DNA of 64,000 nt from Nilaparvata lugens. Its lineage: Eukaryota > Arthropoda > Insecta > Hemiptera > Delphacidae. A program made the position numbers and the translations under genes. Location: positions 42,635,858 to 42,699,857 of the forward strand of contig NC_052508.1 in assembly GCF_014356525.2 (NCBI RefSeq), read 5' to 3'. The notes beneath the pieces were generated by a model. The model saw nothing but the letters and a program-made list of their open reading frames with translations, was not told where the DNA came from and did no database searches. Of the stretch, positions 1 to 11,969 are shown one piece after another; the stretch's first letter is position 1, and every line of letters starts with the position of its first letter.

Positions 1-964
1 CTATTCAGTCTGTGATTCAGTGTTGCAGAACTGCAATGGTTACCAAAACTGGGCCACAGCGCATGTGCAGAATTGATGCATTATGGGCATGTTTCAAAGA
101 AAGGTATCTGATAGACACAGCACTTTGTGCTGATAGATAACTGAGAGATATAACATTTGATACATTGAAAATATGCTCACCAAAACTGTGCCACAGCGCA
201 TGTGCAGAAAATATGCATTATGAGTAAGTTTCAAAGAAAGGTATCTGATATGTAACTGGAAGATAGCATTTGTTATGTTGAAAAACGGCCATTAATGATA
301 TCTAACTGATGTCTATCAGAGACATATCATGTTATATGTATATTTTACATATCATTGATACATAACTGATACATATCTGAGACTTTCTGTGCTGTGTGGG
401 GTAGAAATAAATTAATTATGGCAGAGAACAGGCATTCTTCATCTTTATCCACTGCCATTATAAGGTGGACCTCACTATAATTACTCAGATGTCTACTTCA
501 AGCCGAGCCGCGGCCGAGATATAGAAGCCAGGGGTAAAGGAGGAAGATGCTCCAAAAAGATGCACAGAAAAAACATCACACCACCGGTCACATGACAGGG
601 GATGATCTGCTGCTAATGGTTGAGTTCAAAGCCACTGACCAATTCCATCAGGTTTTTTTTACGTTCAGTAAAAAACCTGATCACAGATTAGTAATCACAG
701 ATTGGAAAGTCGGCTAGTATCTTGACACCATAATCCGCCATCTTGAAAGAAAGTGTAGCATTGTAATACAGCAGTAGTTTCAATTTCTAACAAGATGATG
801 CAGTCATGTGTCATGGTCTTGGTGCACTCAAATCTTGGTTAGATTGATACCTTCCATTTTGTGTGTATTCTGTGGCTGAACGGTTGCTCATGAGTCATGA
901 CTGACAGATGTTTCCCTTGTTGATCATATTTTGTAAACAAAACTAGAACTTAACCTATTTCATT
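1..964. other. Left flank, non-coding
   Basis: No protein-coding region is supported here. The stretch holds a direct repeat (43-255), several degenerate ATATC/TGATAC-rich inverted words around 290-390, and ordinary AT-rich sequence. A 22-bp word at 617-638 (TGGTTGAGTTCAAAGCCACT followed by GA) recurs inverted at 8727-8748, just outside the other end of the BEL element. The BEL may therefore have landed inside an older inverted-repeat element or a host duplication. Confidence 0.6.
43..255. repeat. Two-copy direct repeat, period about 137 bp
   Basis: The segment starting CCAAAACTG at 43 recurs from 180. Both copies share the block GCCACAGCGCATGTGCAG, then ATGCATTATG, then TTTCAAAGAAAGGTATCTGAT with only scattered differences. 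Similarity fades after about 75 bases of each unit. No coding potential is visible. It may be a small satellite or part of an unrecognised non-autonomous element. Confidence 0.7.
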
Positions 965-969
965 GTAAT

Positions 970-1619
970 TGGTTTGGCCAGAGCATTCGAACTGTAGCGC
1001 CAAAATGCCAGACTGGTTCTGCGAATAGCAGGCTTGTGTTTGCGCCGGCGCAAACCGTCCTGCTTGCTTGGCATTTTGGATGTTTTTGTTTCGTCAGTCA
1101 TCCTAGTTCAGTTTGTCTTGTCTCGTCCCCATTGTTGTGAAGACCGAGTTTGTATTTTTTGTCATGTAATTTCGATCGGAAATTTCTTGTAATTGATTGT
1201 TTCAGTGTAGTGTGTGCGAATTATGAGTATAACAGCGTGAATAGTGTTGAATTGAATTAATTTGAATCAGATTTGAATTTATAAAGAATCCAGTTTGAGC
1301 TTTGTTCAAAATACAGTACAGAGCCTGCAAGTTGAACGTGGAAAGGCTGCCTGGAAGTCAGAACCTGTCTTATTCCCAGATTTCTTCCCACCCTGAATCT
1401 GACCAAAACACCTAATAAAGGCTTCGAAGGGCAAGTGGACAAAATTGGATTAAATCTGGTGAGTTTTTGCTCTTTTTTATTGTTCATTAATGCAGAGTTT
1501 GGCTGTACAAATAACCTGGCTCAAATTGAAGATTAAATTTTGCCCCTTGTTTGTATTTGATTATTTAAATAGTGAATTACAGTCCTCTGGTAGCTCTAGC
1601 CTGAGCTTTGTTCAGAACA
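970..1619 (+). repeat. 5' LTR of BEL-1
   Basis: The 650-bp LTR starts TGGTTTGGCC and ends GTTCAGAACA. It matches the 3' LTR at 7498-8141 almost throughout; the two differ by scattered substitutions and a small indel near the start (CAGAG present here, absent in the 3' copy). A TATA-like TATAAAG lies at about 1280 and AATAAAG at about 1414; either could be a promoter or polyadenylation signal. Confidence 0.92.
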
Positions 1620-1623
1620 TTTT

Positions 1624-1641
1624 TGGTCCACCGAACCGTGA
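1624..1641 (+). promoter_or_regulatory. Candidate primer-binding site of BEL-1
   Basis: TGGTCCACCGAACCGTGA begins four bases after the 5' LTR, where a tRNA primer-binding site is expected, and starts with the TGG complementary to a tRNA CCA end. I could not assign it to a particular tRNA by eye. Confidence 0.45.
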
Positions 1642-2179
1642 TGAATTTAAATTTGTAATTTATTGATTAATTCACACACATTGGATTTGAGCAGTTTCAT
1701 ATTTGTCCAATGTTGGCATGTTGAGAATGGTCTGATCTATGCTCAACTTATGTTTGTTGTAGCCTTGTTCTAGAGCAAGGTTTCTTGTCAATTTGTATTT
1801 GTCTGAAATTAAATTTATTTCAGTTAAAATTGTAATTTTCCTGAAACTAGGCTCATTGTGCTCTTTTTCGGGAATTTGTTTGTTTGTTGGATTTTATATT
1901 GTCCATTTTGTTATACATGTTAGTGAAGGTTAATCACCAGCATGAATTTGTTTGTTCAATTCAACAAGTTATCGTTTGTTTGTGAGTTGTTGGAAGAACA
2001 TTATCTAATCATATAGTTTTGTCTTCAGCAGTAACTTATCTTGTGAATTGATAATCAAAGTATAACTTTGATAACTTACCAGTCATGATTCTTCCTTCCA
2101 TTTACTTTTGAACTCATTCTTGTTTTATTGTCTGTTGTTCGTATTGTCGGGGCTGAATTGTTTTGTGTATGAGTTCAAG

Positions 2180-3145
2180 ATGGAGGAAAAATTACAGAAA
2201 CAAATCAGGGTTCATAGCACTAAACTGGAACAATTGTATGCCAGATTGCAAAGGATTTATGAACTGTCTAAAAATGTCTCTGATCAAAAAGTTGCTGAGC
2301 AATTTTCAATCTTGTATCCTCGGGTGTCTCAGACCATTTCGGATTATGAAAAGACAGAATTAGTGGTTAATGAGTTGGAACTTGAGTTGAATAAAGATTA
2401 TGTTGTAGCATTCAATGACTCACACCTAGATCTGTTTCAGTATATTGAAGTAGCGGCTAACACTCTCAAACAGAAAGAGGCGACTGATGCTATTGCTCAA
2501 TCTTCGGCAGCTGCAGCAGCTAGTGCACAGCCGGTCGTGTCCAATTCGGTACTGCCTAGAATCGACCTTCCGAAATTTGATGGGAACCAGACTCAATGGT
2601 CGGTGTTTTATGAACTATCTAAGGCATTGGTACATGACAACAAGAGTTTGAACGATCAGCAGAAGGTCCAATATCTTGTAAGTAGACTTACTGGACAAGC
2701 AGCAAATATTTGTCGTCATTTGCCACCATTGACTAACAATTATCAAATAATTTGGCAGGCATTATTGACCCGCTATAACAATCCACGGGCGCAAGTCGAT
2801 GCCTATTTCAAACAAATTTTTGAATTTCGTCCAATAAAATCAGAATCAAAGGCAGGGTGTATTGCGATTTTGGATGGGTTTTGTAGTTCAATCAATGCAG
2901 TGAAGAGATTGCGACTCACTGATTTGTCAGACTCGATATTCCTCTATCATGGCTTGAGATTGCTGGATCCAAGTTCTCGTAGAAATTTTGAATCGGCCAT
3001 CCATGACAAGGCTATGCCAACTTATGCCGATGATGTCAAATTCATTGAAAAGCAAATTAAGACTCTTCCTTCTGATGAGAAACAGACTGAATCGTTTAAT
3101 ATGAGGCACAAAAAGGATAATAAATCAAAGGTTTTTGTGGTTTAA
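2180..3145 (+). pseudogene. BEL-1 gag, N-terminal part (DUF1759-like), ends at a nonsense codon
   Basis: This is the structural (gag) portion of the BEL-1 polyprotein. I start it at the ATG at 2180, which opens MEEKLQKQ; upstream in-frame codons are hydrophobic and lack another ATG. A helical N-terminus and an Ala-rich linker are followed by the DUF1759-type gag core, recognisable from LPKFDGNQTQWSVF through the Arg/Leu-rich RLRLTDLSD segment. The frame ends at TAA 3143-3145. The inverted copy near 62.6 kb has a Gln codon at the same place, so this is a C-to-T nonsense change and the zinc-knuckle region continues in frame after it. The product would have packaged the element RNA in virus-like particles. 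Confidence 0.88.
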
Positions 3146-5566
3146 TCTAATGATTCCTCTAACGATGCATCTAGTAAAAAGCCCAATTGTCTGAAGTGCT
3201 CAAAACCGGGTCATCGGTTAGTAGATTGTGCAAGTTTCTTGGAAATGACTCCTTGGGATCCTTATTGTTTGATTAAAGGAAAGTTTTGTTGTTTTCATTG
3301 TCTTGATGTGGATCATTTGAGTAGAGATTGTCGTAGTAAAACTCAGTGTGCTCAATGTCGTGAATCTCATCATTCTTTATTGCACTTTTCCAGATCAAGT
3401 TCCAATGAAGGTGTTGCGTCCTCGTCGAACTCCAAGGCAGGTGGCACATCACCTATTAGTTGTTGTTCTACATCCAACGATGTAGAAAATTCGACCATTG
3501 TGTTGTCGACCGTCACTGCACATGTTCGAGATTGTAATGATCAGCTTTGTGATGTTCGTTTCTTGATTGACACCGGGAGTCAGTGTCATTTTGTTATAGC
3601 CAAATTGTGTCCGCGTTTGAGACTACCATTCCAGCCCATGAAAACCGTTGTTCGTGGATTCGGTGGTGGTACTAGTGAAGTTCGAGGTCGTAGTTGTGTG
3701 TCGATTCAGTCGAAGTTGGATCCTACTGTCAAGTTTTCGATGGATGCCACAGTGGTAGATAAAGTCATCAACAAGTTGCCTTCTTGTGAAATCGACAGAT
3801 CCAAACTTCATCATCTTGAAAATCTCACACTGGCTGACGACAAATTCTACCTACCTAGTAGAATAGATGGCATCATTGGTGCGGAGTTAGTTCCTCACTT
3901 GCTACGTGGGAGTCCTAGTATAGGTGAATCGCACGAATTGATGACTGTTAATAGTGTCTTTGGTCACATTCTGATGGGGAGAGCACCGATTCTCACTTCA
4001 ACAACGAATGTGTCGAATTGTTTTACAGCCATCTGTAGTCCATTCGTTAGTAGTCCATCGTTGGATAGTTTTGTGGAACGTTTTTGGGAGTTGGAATCGT
4101 GCCCTGCACCAAGCTGTCAACTGAAACCGGAAGAGTTGGAGTGTGAGGTAAATTTTCGGAAGTCTGTACATCGTGTGAATTCTGGTCGTTTTGTTGTTGC
4201 CTTGTCATTTGCGGAGCCGCCCAGCAGCTTGGGAGATTCGTATGCTGTCGCCGAATGCAGACTGCTGACTTTGGAGAGACGATTAGAGCTTGACAGCAAT
4301 ACTCGTATTTCATATCATGAAATATTGATCGATTACCTACGTCAGGGTCACATGTCGTTTGTAGCAGATCAGACAGACCGAGGTGGTTACTACATACCGC
4401 ATCACGCCATCGTTAAAGCAAGCAGCACTACCACGCCCATCCGAATTGTATTTGATGCTGGTTACAGAACATCATCGGGTTTGTTATTGAACCAGGCTCT
4501 TTATGCTGGTCCCAAATTGCAGACTGACATTTTTGTCTTGTTAGTTAATTTTCGTTTGTTCCCAATCGCACTAACTGCCGACATTAAACAAATGTATCAA
4601 CAGATATTAGTGGAGGAGTCCTGCCGTCGTTATCAACGTGTATTGTGGAGATTTTCGCCGGAGGATCCGATCGAAATTTATCAGCTCAATTGTGTTGTTT
4701 TTGGTGTTTCAAGCTCTCCATATTTGGCGCTTCGCACCGTCCACCAGCTTGTAGAGGAGGATGGAAATCGTTTTCCAGCAGCCAAGGCGAGAATACCAAG
4801 AGACATGTTCATGGACGACTTAGTCACATCTGTCGCCACAGAGTCAGAGGCTGCAGAGCTGTATCATCAGTTCAAGCAGCTGTTTGAGGGAGGAGGTTTC
4901 TCGCTCACAAAGTGGACTCCAAATTCACCATCAATGTTGGAGAAATTCTCGGAGGAAGAGAAATCGTTTTCGTACAAGGATTTTGAAGCAGACAACTCCT
5001 TGGCTATCTTGGGATTGAATTGGCAACCTAGTACTGATCTGTTTCAGTTTTCAGTCAAGAGTGGCGAGGTCGTCGCTACTAAGCGTTCTATTTTGTCAGT
5101 GATGGCTCGTATCTATGATCCACTTGGTCTCTTGTCACCGTTTACATTATTTCTAAAATGTCTTGTCCAGAAACTGTGGAAATTAGGAGTGGATTGGGAC
5201 GAGAAGCCGCCTGAGTCTATCTGCACTCTTTGGGAGAATTGTCAAAAAGAGTTGCCTTTATTGTTGAAATTAGCTGTTCCACGTCACATTGGTTTGTTTC
5301 AGGATTCTCACATCAGTTTGATTGGTTTTTGTGACGCATCATTGTCTGGTTATGGTGCAGTTATCTATGTGAAGTCGCAGAAGGAGAGCGAGGAGCCAAG
5401 AGTTGTATTATTGTGTTCAAAGTCCAAGGTAGCACCATCTAAAGTTGTTTCAATACCTCGTTTGGAGTTGTGTGCGGCACTCTTGTTGGCAGAACTCATG
5501 AATTCAGTAGTCACTATTATTAGTGAACGTTGTCATGTGTCTTGTATTGTCGCACTCTCTGTCTGA
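3146..5566 (+). pseudogene. BEL-1 zinc knuckles, aspartic protease, reverse transcriptase and RNase H
   Basis: This is the middle of the polyprotein, open after the stop at 3145. In order it shows three Cys/His knuckles (CLKCSKPGHRLVDC, CFHCLDVDHLSRDC and a CAQC..HH variant), a retropepsin active site LIDTGSQ, and a BEL-type reverse transcriptase. The RT has the first catalytic Asp in TADIKQMYQ and the second pair in FMDDL (about 4805-4819). An RNase H-like domain begins at GFCDASLSGYG. The frame breaks at about 5561-5566, where four bases (CTGT or GTCT) are duplicated relative to the inverted copy. Everything else in this segment appears intact, suggesting fairly recent decay. Confidence 0.92.
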
Positions 5567-7354
5567 TTCTACAGTCACCTTGTGTTGGATTAATGCTCCA
5601 TCCGCGAAATGGCAAACTTTTGTTGGTAATCGCGTCGCAAAAATACAGGATTCTTGTATACAGGAGTGGATGCATGTTGCCGGAATTGAAAATCCCGCTG
5701 ATTGTTTGTCTAGAGGTCTATCACCACTTGAGCTTGTGAACTTTCTGTTGTGGCTCTCAGGTCCATCATGGATAGCAGAGGACGAATGTGATTGGCCCGT
5801 CCGAACTCAAATGGAAGAGATCGTGGATCCACCGGAGGTGAAAAAACCGTCAGTGTTGACAGTCACAAAATCTCCTGATTGTAACAGCAATGCAATATAT
5901 TCATTGATTGGTCATTGTTCGGATTATGGTCGTCTTTTGAGAATTGTAATTCTTGTTCTCAAATTCTTATGAATCTTACCCCAATCAGAAGAATCAGATT
6001 TCGATGTTGCTGAGAGGTATCTATGTAAAGTGGTACAGAAGATACATTTTTCATCTGAATTTGTGCAATTGGAGAAGGGAGAAGATTGTTCTATGCGCCT
6101 ACATAGCCTGTCTCCATTCATTGATAAAGGTGTGATTTGTGTCGGCGGTCGTTTGTCTCATGCTGGACTGGAATTTGAGACTTGTCATCAGATGATCTTA
6201 CCAAAATCCGCCACTTTTGTATCGATGTTGATTGATTATCATCACAAGAAGAATTGTCATGCTGGACCTTCGTTATTGTTGTCCTTGATCAGACAGAAAT
6301 TCTGGATACTGTCTGCTCGCTCTATTATTCGTATTTGTGTTTTTAAGTGTAATCGTTGTTTCCGTGTCGACCTAGTAATAATGCAATTATCCCAAAAATG
6401 GGTGACCTGCCTTCTTGTCGAGTGTCAAAATGCAAACCATTTGAAAATTGTGGTGTGGATTACGCTGGTCCTTTGCGTATTACTATGACGAGATGTCGTA
6501 ATCCTTGTGTTTTGAAAGCCTACATTTGTCTGTTTGTGTGTATGGCAACAAAGGCGGTACATATTGAGTTGGTATCGGATCTATCAACGCCCATGTTTTT
6601 AGCTGCGTTTCGTCGTTTTTTGTCACGTCGTGGACCCTGTCGTGTGATGTATTCCGATTGTGGTACTAATTTTGTAGGTGCCAAGGAACAGTTGCGAAAA
6701 ATATCTCAACTTTTGAACTCTTCCGAGTTTCAAACCACATTGACTAGTCAACTCGCCGAACACAAAATTGAATGGAAATTCATTCCCCCTGGTTCACCAC
6801 ATTTTGGAGGTCTGTGGGAGGCAAATGTCAAATCTGTAAAGTTGCATCTGTTCCGAGTAATTGGCAATCAACTTCTCACCTATGAGGAACTGAACACTGT
6901 ATTGGTGCAGATTGAAGGTGTCCTGAATTCCCGCCTACTGTGTGTACTGAGTGAGGATCCGTGTGAACCGCTGGCTTTCACCCCAGCGCATTTTTTGACT
7001 CTAACACCATTGAAATCGTTTCCCATGCGGAACGTGGACAGTGTCCCTGTGAATCGTCTCACCAGGTATGAATTGATTGGTCAACTTATTCAATCGTTCT
7101 GGAACCGATGGAGAAGAGAGTACCTGCACGAACTTCAAAGTCGTAAAAAATGGTTGAAATCACCCACTTCTATCAGTGTGGGAACGGTTGTGGTAGTAGA
7201 CCAACCAAACACACCTCCATTGCAAAGGCCACTGGGTGTCATTGAGCAAGTGTTTCAGGGAAGTGACGGCGAGGTTCGAGTGGCGAGTGTATGCCTAAAA
7301 ACTGTTATTTATAAAAGATCAGTAACAAAATTGTATCCACTCCCAACTCAATAG
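5567..7354 (+). pseudogene. BEL-1 RNase H tail, integrase and DUF5641-like C-terminus
   Basis: The polyprotein continues in a second frame from the 4-bp duplication to TGA at 5970-5972. The inverted copy has CGA there, so this is an Arg-to-stop transition. Reading resumes with the integrase HHCC zinc-binding region (YHHKKNCHAG, then CVFKCNRC). It shifts again at about 6368, where one T is missing compared with the inverted copy. The final frame (to 7354) holds the integrase core with Asp in VDYAGPL, Asp in YSDCGTNF and Glu in GGLWEANVK. A DUF5641-like basic C-terminal domain follows, ending in LYPLPTQ. The core triad is therefore present, although it can no longer be translated from the gag start. 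Confidence 0.92.
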
Positions 7355-7484
7355 TTGTTGTGCTTGTTGCATTTTTTCTTTTGTGTTGTTTTTTGGTGTT
7401 GGTGTTTTGTTCTTTTTGTCATGTCTGGATTTTTCCCTTGCTTGGTTTTTTCAGTTTTGTAACTTGGCTGAAAAATAGTTTTTC

Positions 7485-7497
7485 AGAGGCGGGGGTA
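7485..7497 (+). promoter_or_regulatory. Polypurine tract of BEL-1
   Basis: AGAGGCGGGGGTA lies immediately before the 3' LTR and would prime plus-strand DNA synthesis. The same tract is present in reverse complement next to the LTR of the inverted copy at 59172-59185. Confidence 0.8.
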
Positions 7498-8141
7498 TGG
7501 TTTGGCATTCGAACTGTAGCACCAAAATGCCAGACTGGTTCTGCGAATAGCAGGCTTGTGTTTGCGCCGGCGCAAACCGTCCTGCTTGCTTGGCATTCTG
7601 GATGTTTTTGTTTCGTCAGTCGTCCTAGTTCAGTTTGTCTTGTCTCGTCCCCGTTGTTGTGAAGACCGAGTTTGTATTTTTTGTCATGTAATTTCGATCA
7701 GAAATTTCTTGTAATTGATTGTTTGAGTGTAGTGTGTGTGAATTATGAGTATAACAGTGTAAATAGTGTTGAATTGAATTAATTTGAATCAGATTTGAAT
7801 TTATAAAGAATCCAGTTTGAGCTTTGTTCAAAATACAGTACAGAGCCTGCAAGTTGAACGTGAAAAGGCTGCCCGGAAGTCAGAACCTGTCTTATTCCCA
7901 GATTTCTTCCCACCCTGAATCTGACCAAAACACCTAATAAAGGCTTCGAAGGGCAAGTAGACAAAATTGGATTAAATCTGGTGAGTTTTTGCTCTTTTTT
8001 ATTGTTCATTAATGCAGAGTTTGGCTGTACAAATAACCTGGCTCAAATTGAAGATTAAATTTTGCCCCTTGTTTGTATTTGATTATCTAAATAGTAAATT
8101 ACAGTCCTCTGGTAGCTCTAGCCTGAGCTTTGTTCAGAACA
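7498..8141 (+). repeat. 3' LTR of BEL-1
   Basis: The 644-bp partner of the 5' LTR begins TGGTTTGGCA directly after the polypurine tract and ends GTTCAGAACA. It is followed at once by GTAAT (8142-8146), the second half of the target duplication. Differences from the 5' LTR are few and scattered. Confidence 0.92.
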
Positions 8142-8146
8142 GTAAT

Positions 8147-9442
8147 CAATTAAAATGGAAAATCAGCAGGTGATTGGAGTAGTTTTAAATGCTTTGTAGA
8201 ATATTTAAAATGTTATTGAATTTATGTAATCATGCATTTCTCTGCTCCCAAATACATTATAATGGAGTCCATCATTTGTAAACAACCTCATATTCAGCCA
8301 TGTATGTTTACGTTCAGCTACTCTATTTACGTTCTTTTCCTTTGGTGGAAAAGTATGATTAACTGATCAGTGAGCAAACGGGATATGACATTTTTTTTTC
8401 TTATCAGTTAGACCAAAGACCTTGAAGAGGTATAAACGCACAATACCTATGCCTTCCCAATGCTAGCTCTTACTTGAAATTGAAGGTTCCATTGAGGTAT
8501 TTCAGCGCGAGATATTATATAATATATATTTTTTGTAATATTATAAATCACAAAAATCTTCAAGATCCATAGTAGGTATGTAATAATCTTCCAGGCTGTC
8601 CCCTAATGGCCGATTTCAATTCCAAATAATCTAGCGCTGCATGTGAGTCTATGCATCGTTCAACTACAAAACAGTACATTGTTCAGAGCCACGTTCACTC
8701 ACCGATCTCATCGTTCACTCACCAATCAGTGGCTTTGAACTCAACCAATGATGAGGAAGGTAGATTGATAGTTCAGATGATGATAATAACCAATAGAAGA
8801 TTAACTGGTAAACAACTTTCAGAAAAGAACTCATGAGTCCAAAAATCCTTGTTCAACCCAGATAGCTTGCTATCTCCACAATGTAGATTAAAGACTCCAC
8901 AACTCGTAAACAAGTAACCAGAAAAATCCAGTTAACAGTATGACGTCAAAATGAGGGATGAAGATGATGACTGTGCTCCTACCATGAAATAAAGAAACTT
9001 ATTCGAACCTAGCAATTTTCCTGCCATCAGAAAATTCACTTTGTGACAAACTATATTCTAGCAAACATATTATATCATTCAAAATTTAAGTAAGGTAGGT
9101 ATAAAAGATTCCAATTTAAATGATTATTTTACAGTTGTAAGTGATTAGTGAGTGTTATTTTGTTATTCAATGTGGTTTGTAAACAATCTAAATTCAAACT
9201 TTCCTGTTTTCAAATGTTTGGACCGAGCATTGGACCTGAATTCAAGTGTATGGAACTTAACCTACTTTTTGAACTATTTTATAGTGTTTAAATCGAAATT
9301 CGGGAAAGGAACAGTTTTGGGCTGTGCCTATTATTCCTTCCCCAATCATTTGAAGAACTGTGTTCTGTTTATCAATAAATAAATATCAACTATGCTTTTG
9401 TACTCTGGAGCAAAGCTTGGTGACCCAATATTTTGTTTATGT
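8147..9442. other. Spacer between BEL-1 and the hAT element
   Basis: This is AT-rich sequence without a supportable gene. The small open frames at 8651-8836 and 9152-9382 lack recognisable domains and look like chance. The inverted 22-bp word TCAGTGGCTTTGAACTCAAC + CA at 8727-8748 pairs with 617-638. Confidence 0.55.
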
Positions 9443-9571
9443 TTATAGTTACGGTTACCATACGTCCGGATTTCGTAACTCTTATTTTGTGTGCCTAATG
9501 TTCTAAGTGACTTTTACTATTATTAGGTACGGTACTTATTAGTGTTCAGTTTGTAAGTTAAACTGTACAAA

Positions 9572-10536
9572 ATGCCAAAGCGAAAATGTGTTTTTACTGA
9601 CAAATTAAAATAAGAGTACAAGTTTTTGAAACTGTGTCAAAACAGCAGTGACAGCGTGAGATGTTTGACGTGCAACTCTGAATTTTCGATGGAGTATAGA
9701 GGATGATACGACATAGAAAATCACTTGCAGAGTGAGAGACACAAGAAGGCCAATCAAGCTACATCCTCGGCAAGTATTAAAACGTTTTTTAAAAATACTG
9801 AAGTCACAGAAGCTGACTTGCAATGTGCAGCAAAAGAGGCGACTTTTGCCTACCATACCGCAATGCACGGACTTAGTTTTAAAACGTCTGATTGCACTTC
9901 CAAACTTATTAAATAGATTTTTGAGCCCAAATTTTCGGGGGCTCGGACAAAGACCGAAGCAGTCATTGTGATATCTCCTCACATATTTGACAAACTGCTC
10001 AAAGATCTCAAGGATGCAAATTTCCTCACACTAACAATTGACAGTTCAAACAGAAAAGATGTTAAATTGACTCCTTTATGTGTCCATTATTTTAACCAAA
10101 ATAAAGGTGTTAACGTAAAACTGTTATTTTTTGATGAACTTCCGGGAGAAACATCTGATATTTTTGTAGAACATGTTTTAAAATGCATCAAACAGTTCTC
10201 TGTTGATTCCAAAGTTGTGTGTCTATGTGCTGATAACACTAATACCAACTTTGGTGGAGTCAAAAGGCATGACCAAGGCAATGTTTTTCGAAAATTGCAA
10301 AAGGCTCTGTCAAGACCAATCCTTGGCATGGCTGCTCTGCTCATATTATGCATAACACAGTGCAGACTGCTTGTGATGCCATGCCTGTTGATGTTGAGGC
10401 AATTGTTGTCAAAGTTTACAAATTCTTTTATCAGTATACTGTCAGAGTGACTACATTAAAAGAGTTTTGTGAATCTGCAGAAGTTGAGTATAGAAGAATG
10501 CTTTCACACCGAAACACAAGATTTTTGAGCTTAATT
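9572..10536 (+). pseudogene. hAT transposase, N-terminal half
   Basis: The likely start is ATG 9572 (MPKRKCVF). The reading carries a BED/TTF-like zinc-finger pattern (CLTCNSEF..., then H and SERHKKANQ), followed by a linker and the start of the RNase H-like core (FLTLTIDSSN, then CLCADNTNTNFGGV). Stops occur early (for example TAA at about 9610, one within the finger, and TAG at about 9915), and the frame shifts near 10340. The half ends at NTRFLSL, where a T-rich tract marks the LINE insertion; the next expected residues resume at 11970. It is non-functional as it stands. Confidence 0.85.
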
Positions 10537-11969
10537 TTTTTTTTTTTTTTTTTTTTTTTTAGATTACGTCCTAAAGACTCCAGTCATGGAGTATAAGACA
10601 AGTCATGTTATACATAATAATTCTAACACTAAGTAGTTCAACCTAGTTTAGGCTTGAAAGGAATCTTGTACACTATAAAAAGCTCTATCAACTAAATATT
10701 TTTTAATTTGTTTTTTGAAAATCTTCAAATCATCATTACTTTTCAAGATTTGAGGTAGCTTGTTATAAAATTTCCTACCAATATAATCTGGTTTTTGTTC
10801 AAATAACCTTCTATTGTGACCCATTATATGATAATCTGCTCTGTTTCGCGTATTATACTCATGAACATCTGAATTCTGGATCACACCACTCGTTTTCACA
10901 TGCATTACAACTTCATATACATACAAAGATGGCACAGTTAATAGACCAAGATTTTTAAATAAAGGCCTACAAGAGTCTAACCTATTCACTTTCTCTATAC
11001 ATCTGAGTGCCTTCTTTTGAATCTTAAACACCCTGTCCATATTTTGTTGAGATGAATTACCCATACTAAAATAGCATACCTAATATGAGATAGTATAAGT
11101 CCATGGTAAGCAGTTGACAGTAGTTTTTTATCATCAGCCTAGCAAGCTGCCGCAGGACAAATACCCCAGATGATATCTTATTACATATCCTCTCAATGTA
11201 AGGATGCCATGTTAATTTCCTGTCCAATAAAATTCCAAGAATGCTACTTTCTTCTTGGTCTAATTCATTTTCCTCTACAAACACATTTATTTCTCTATCC
11301 TCTACTGAATTATATTTACTTTTGAATTGTAGGAATTGACATTTCTTACTATTTATTGTTAATTGCCTTTGCTTCAAGAATTGGACAATTGACTGTACTC
11401 CAGTAAAAGCATTTATTTCTAGACTATCTAATAAATAATGTTAAAGATAAGCGATGTGTCATCAGCAACAACAGAGCTCTGTGATCTTTTAACTCTTTTG
11501 GTAATGGTTCACATACAACAGAAACAGTAAGGGACCCAAAATTGAGCCTTGAGGTACTCCAGCCTGGACCTCCAGTTTTTGAGATTTAATTTTACTATTT
11601 CATTCCCATCCACCTTGGTAAGCTCAACACACTGGTTCTACCTATGAGATATGATTCAAACCATTTTAGTTCTATACCATTCACACCTACAGTTTTTAGT
11701 ATTTCCAATAATATTCTATGGTTCACACAATCAAAAGCTTTGGATAAATCAAGAAATATTGCGGCTGCCTTCTCACCTGAATCTATTATATCTATTAGTC
11801 TTTCAACAAGGGATACTATTGCAGTCTTAGTAGATTTCCCTTTCTGGAACCCATGCTGTTCATCACATATGAAATTAATTTCTTCCAGGTGCATCAATAG
11901 CCTATTTAAAACTACTCTTTCAAAAATTTTACTTATTACATTTAGAATACTAATGGGTCTTTGCAAAAT
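10537..11969 (-). mobile_element. 5'-truncated Jockey-like LINE inserted in the hAT transposase (LINE-C)
   Basis: On the minus strand this reads from a truncated reverse transcriptase (starting RPISILNVISKIFE at about 11964) to a poly(A) tail, seen here as the T tract at about 10537-10560. Visible RT motifs are GFQKGKST and FLDLSKAFDCVNH (11595-11966), GVPQGSILGPLL (about 11500-11550) and an ADDT catalytic box (about 11455). The thumb and C-terminal region at 10648-11377 end with a conserved NKLPQILK-type segment. At least two frame changes separate the pieces. A 5' truncation plus an A tail is the usual product of target-primed reverse transcription. Confidence 0.88.

Larger units (their letters stand above)
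970..8141 (+). mobile_element. BEL/Pao LTR retrotransposon, complete but inactivated (BEL-1)
   Basis: Two LTRs (970-1619 and 7498-8141) bracket a gag-pol region on the plus strand. The element is flanked by the 5-bp direct repeat GTAAT at 965-969 and 8142-8146, which fits BEL/Pao integration. Both LTRs start TGG and end ACA, and a purine-rich tract lies directly before the 3' LTR. The domain order gag (DUF1759-like), zinc knuckles, aspartic protease, reverse transcriptase, RNase H, integrase and DUF5641-like tail is diagnostic of BEL/Pao. Two nonsense codons and two frameshifts interrupt the polyprotein, so this copy cannot make it. A close relative lies inverted at 58495-64000 and supplies the unbroken reading at each lesion. 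Confidence 0.95.

Noticed and set aside
1257..1487. Open frame on the minus strand within the LTR, repeated at 7779-8009
   Set aside because: It recurs only because the LTRs are repeated; no domain, and it lies antisense to the LTR.
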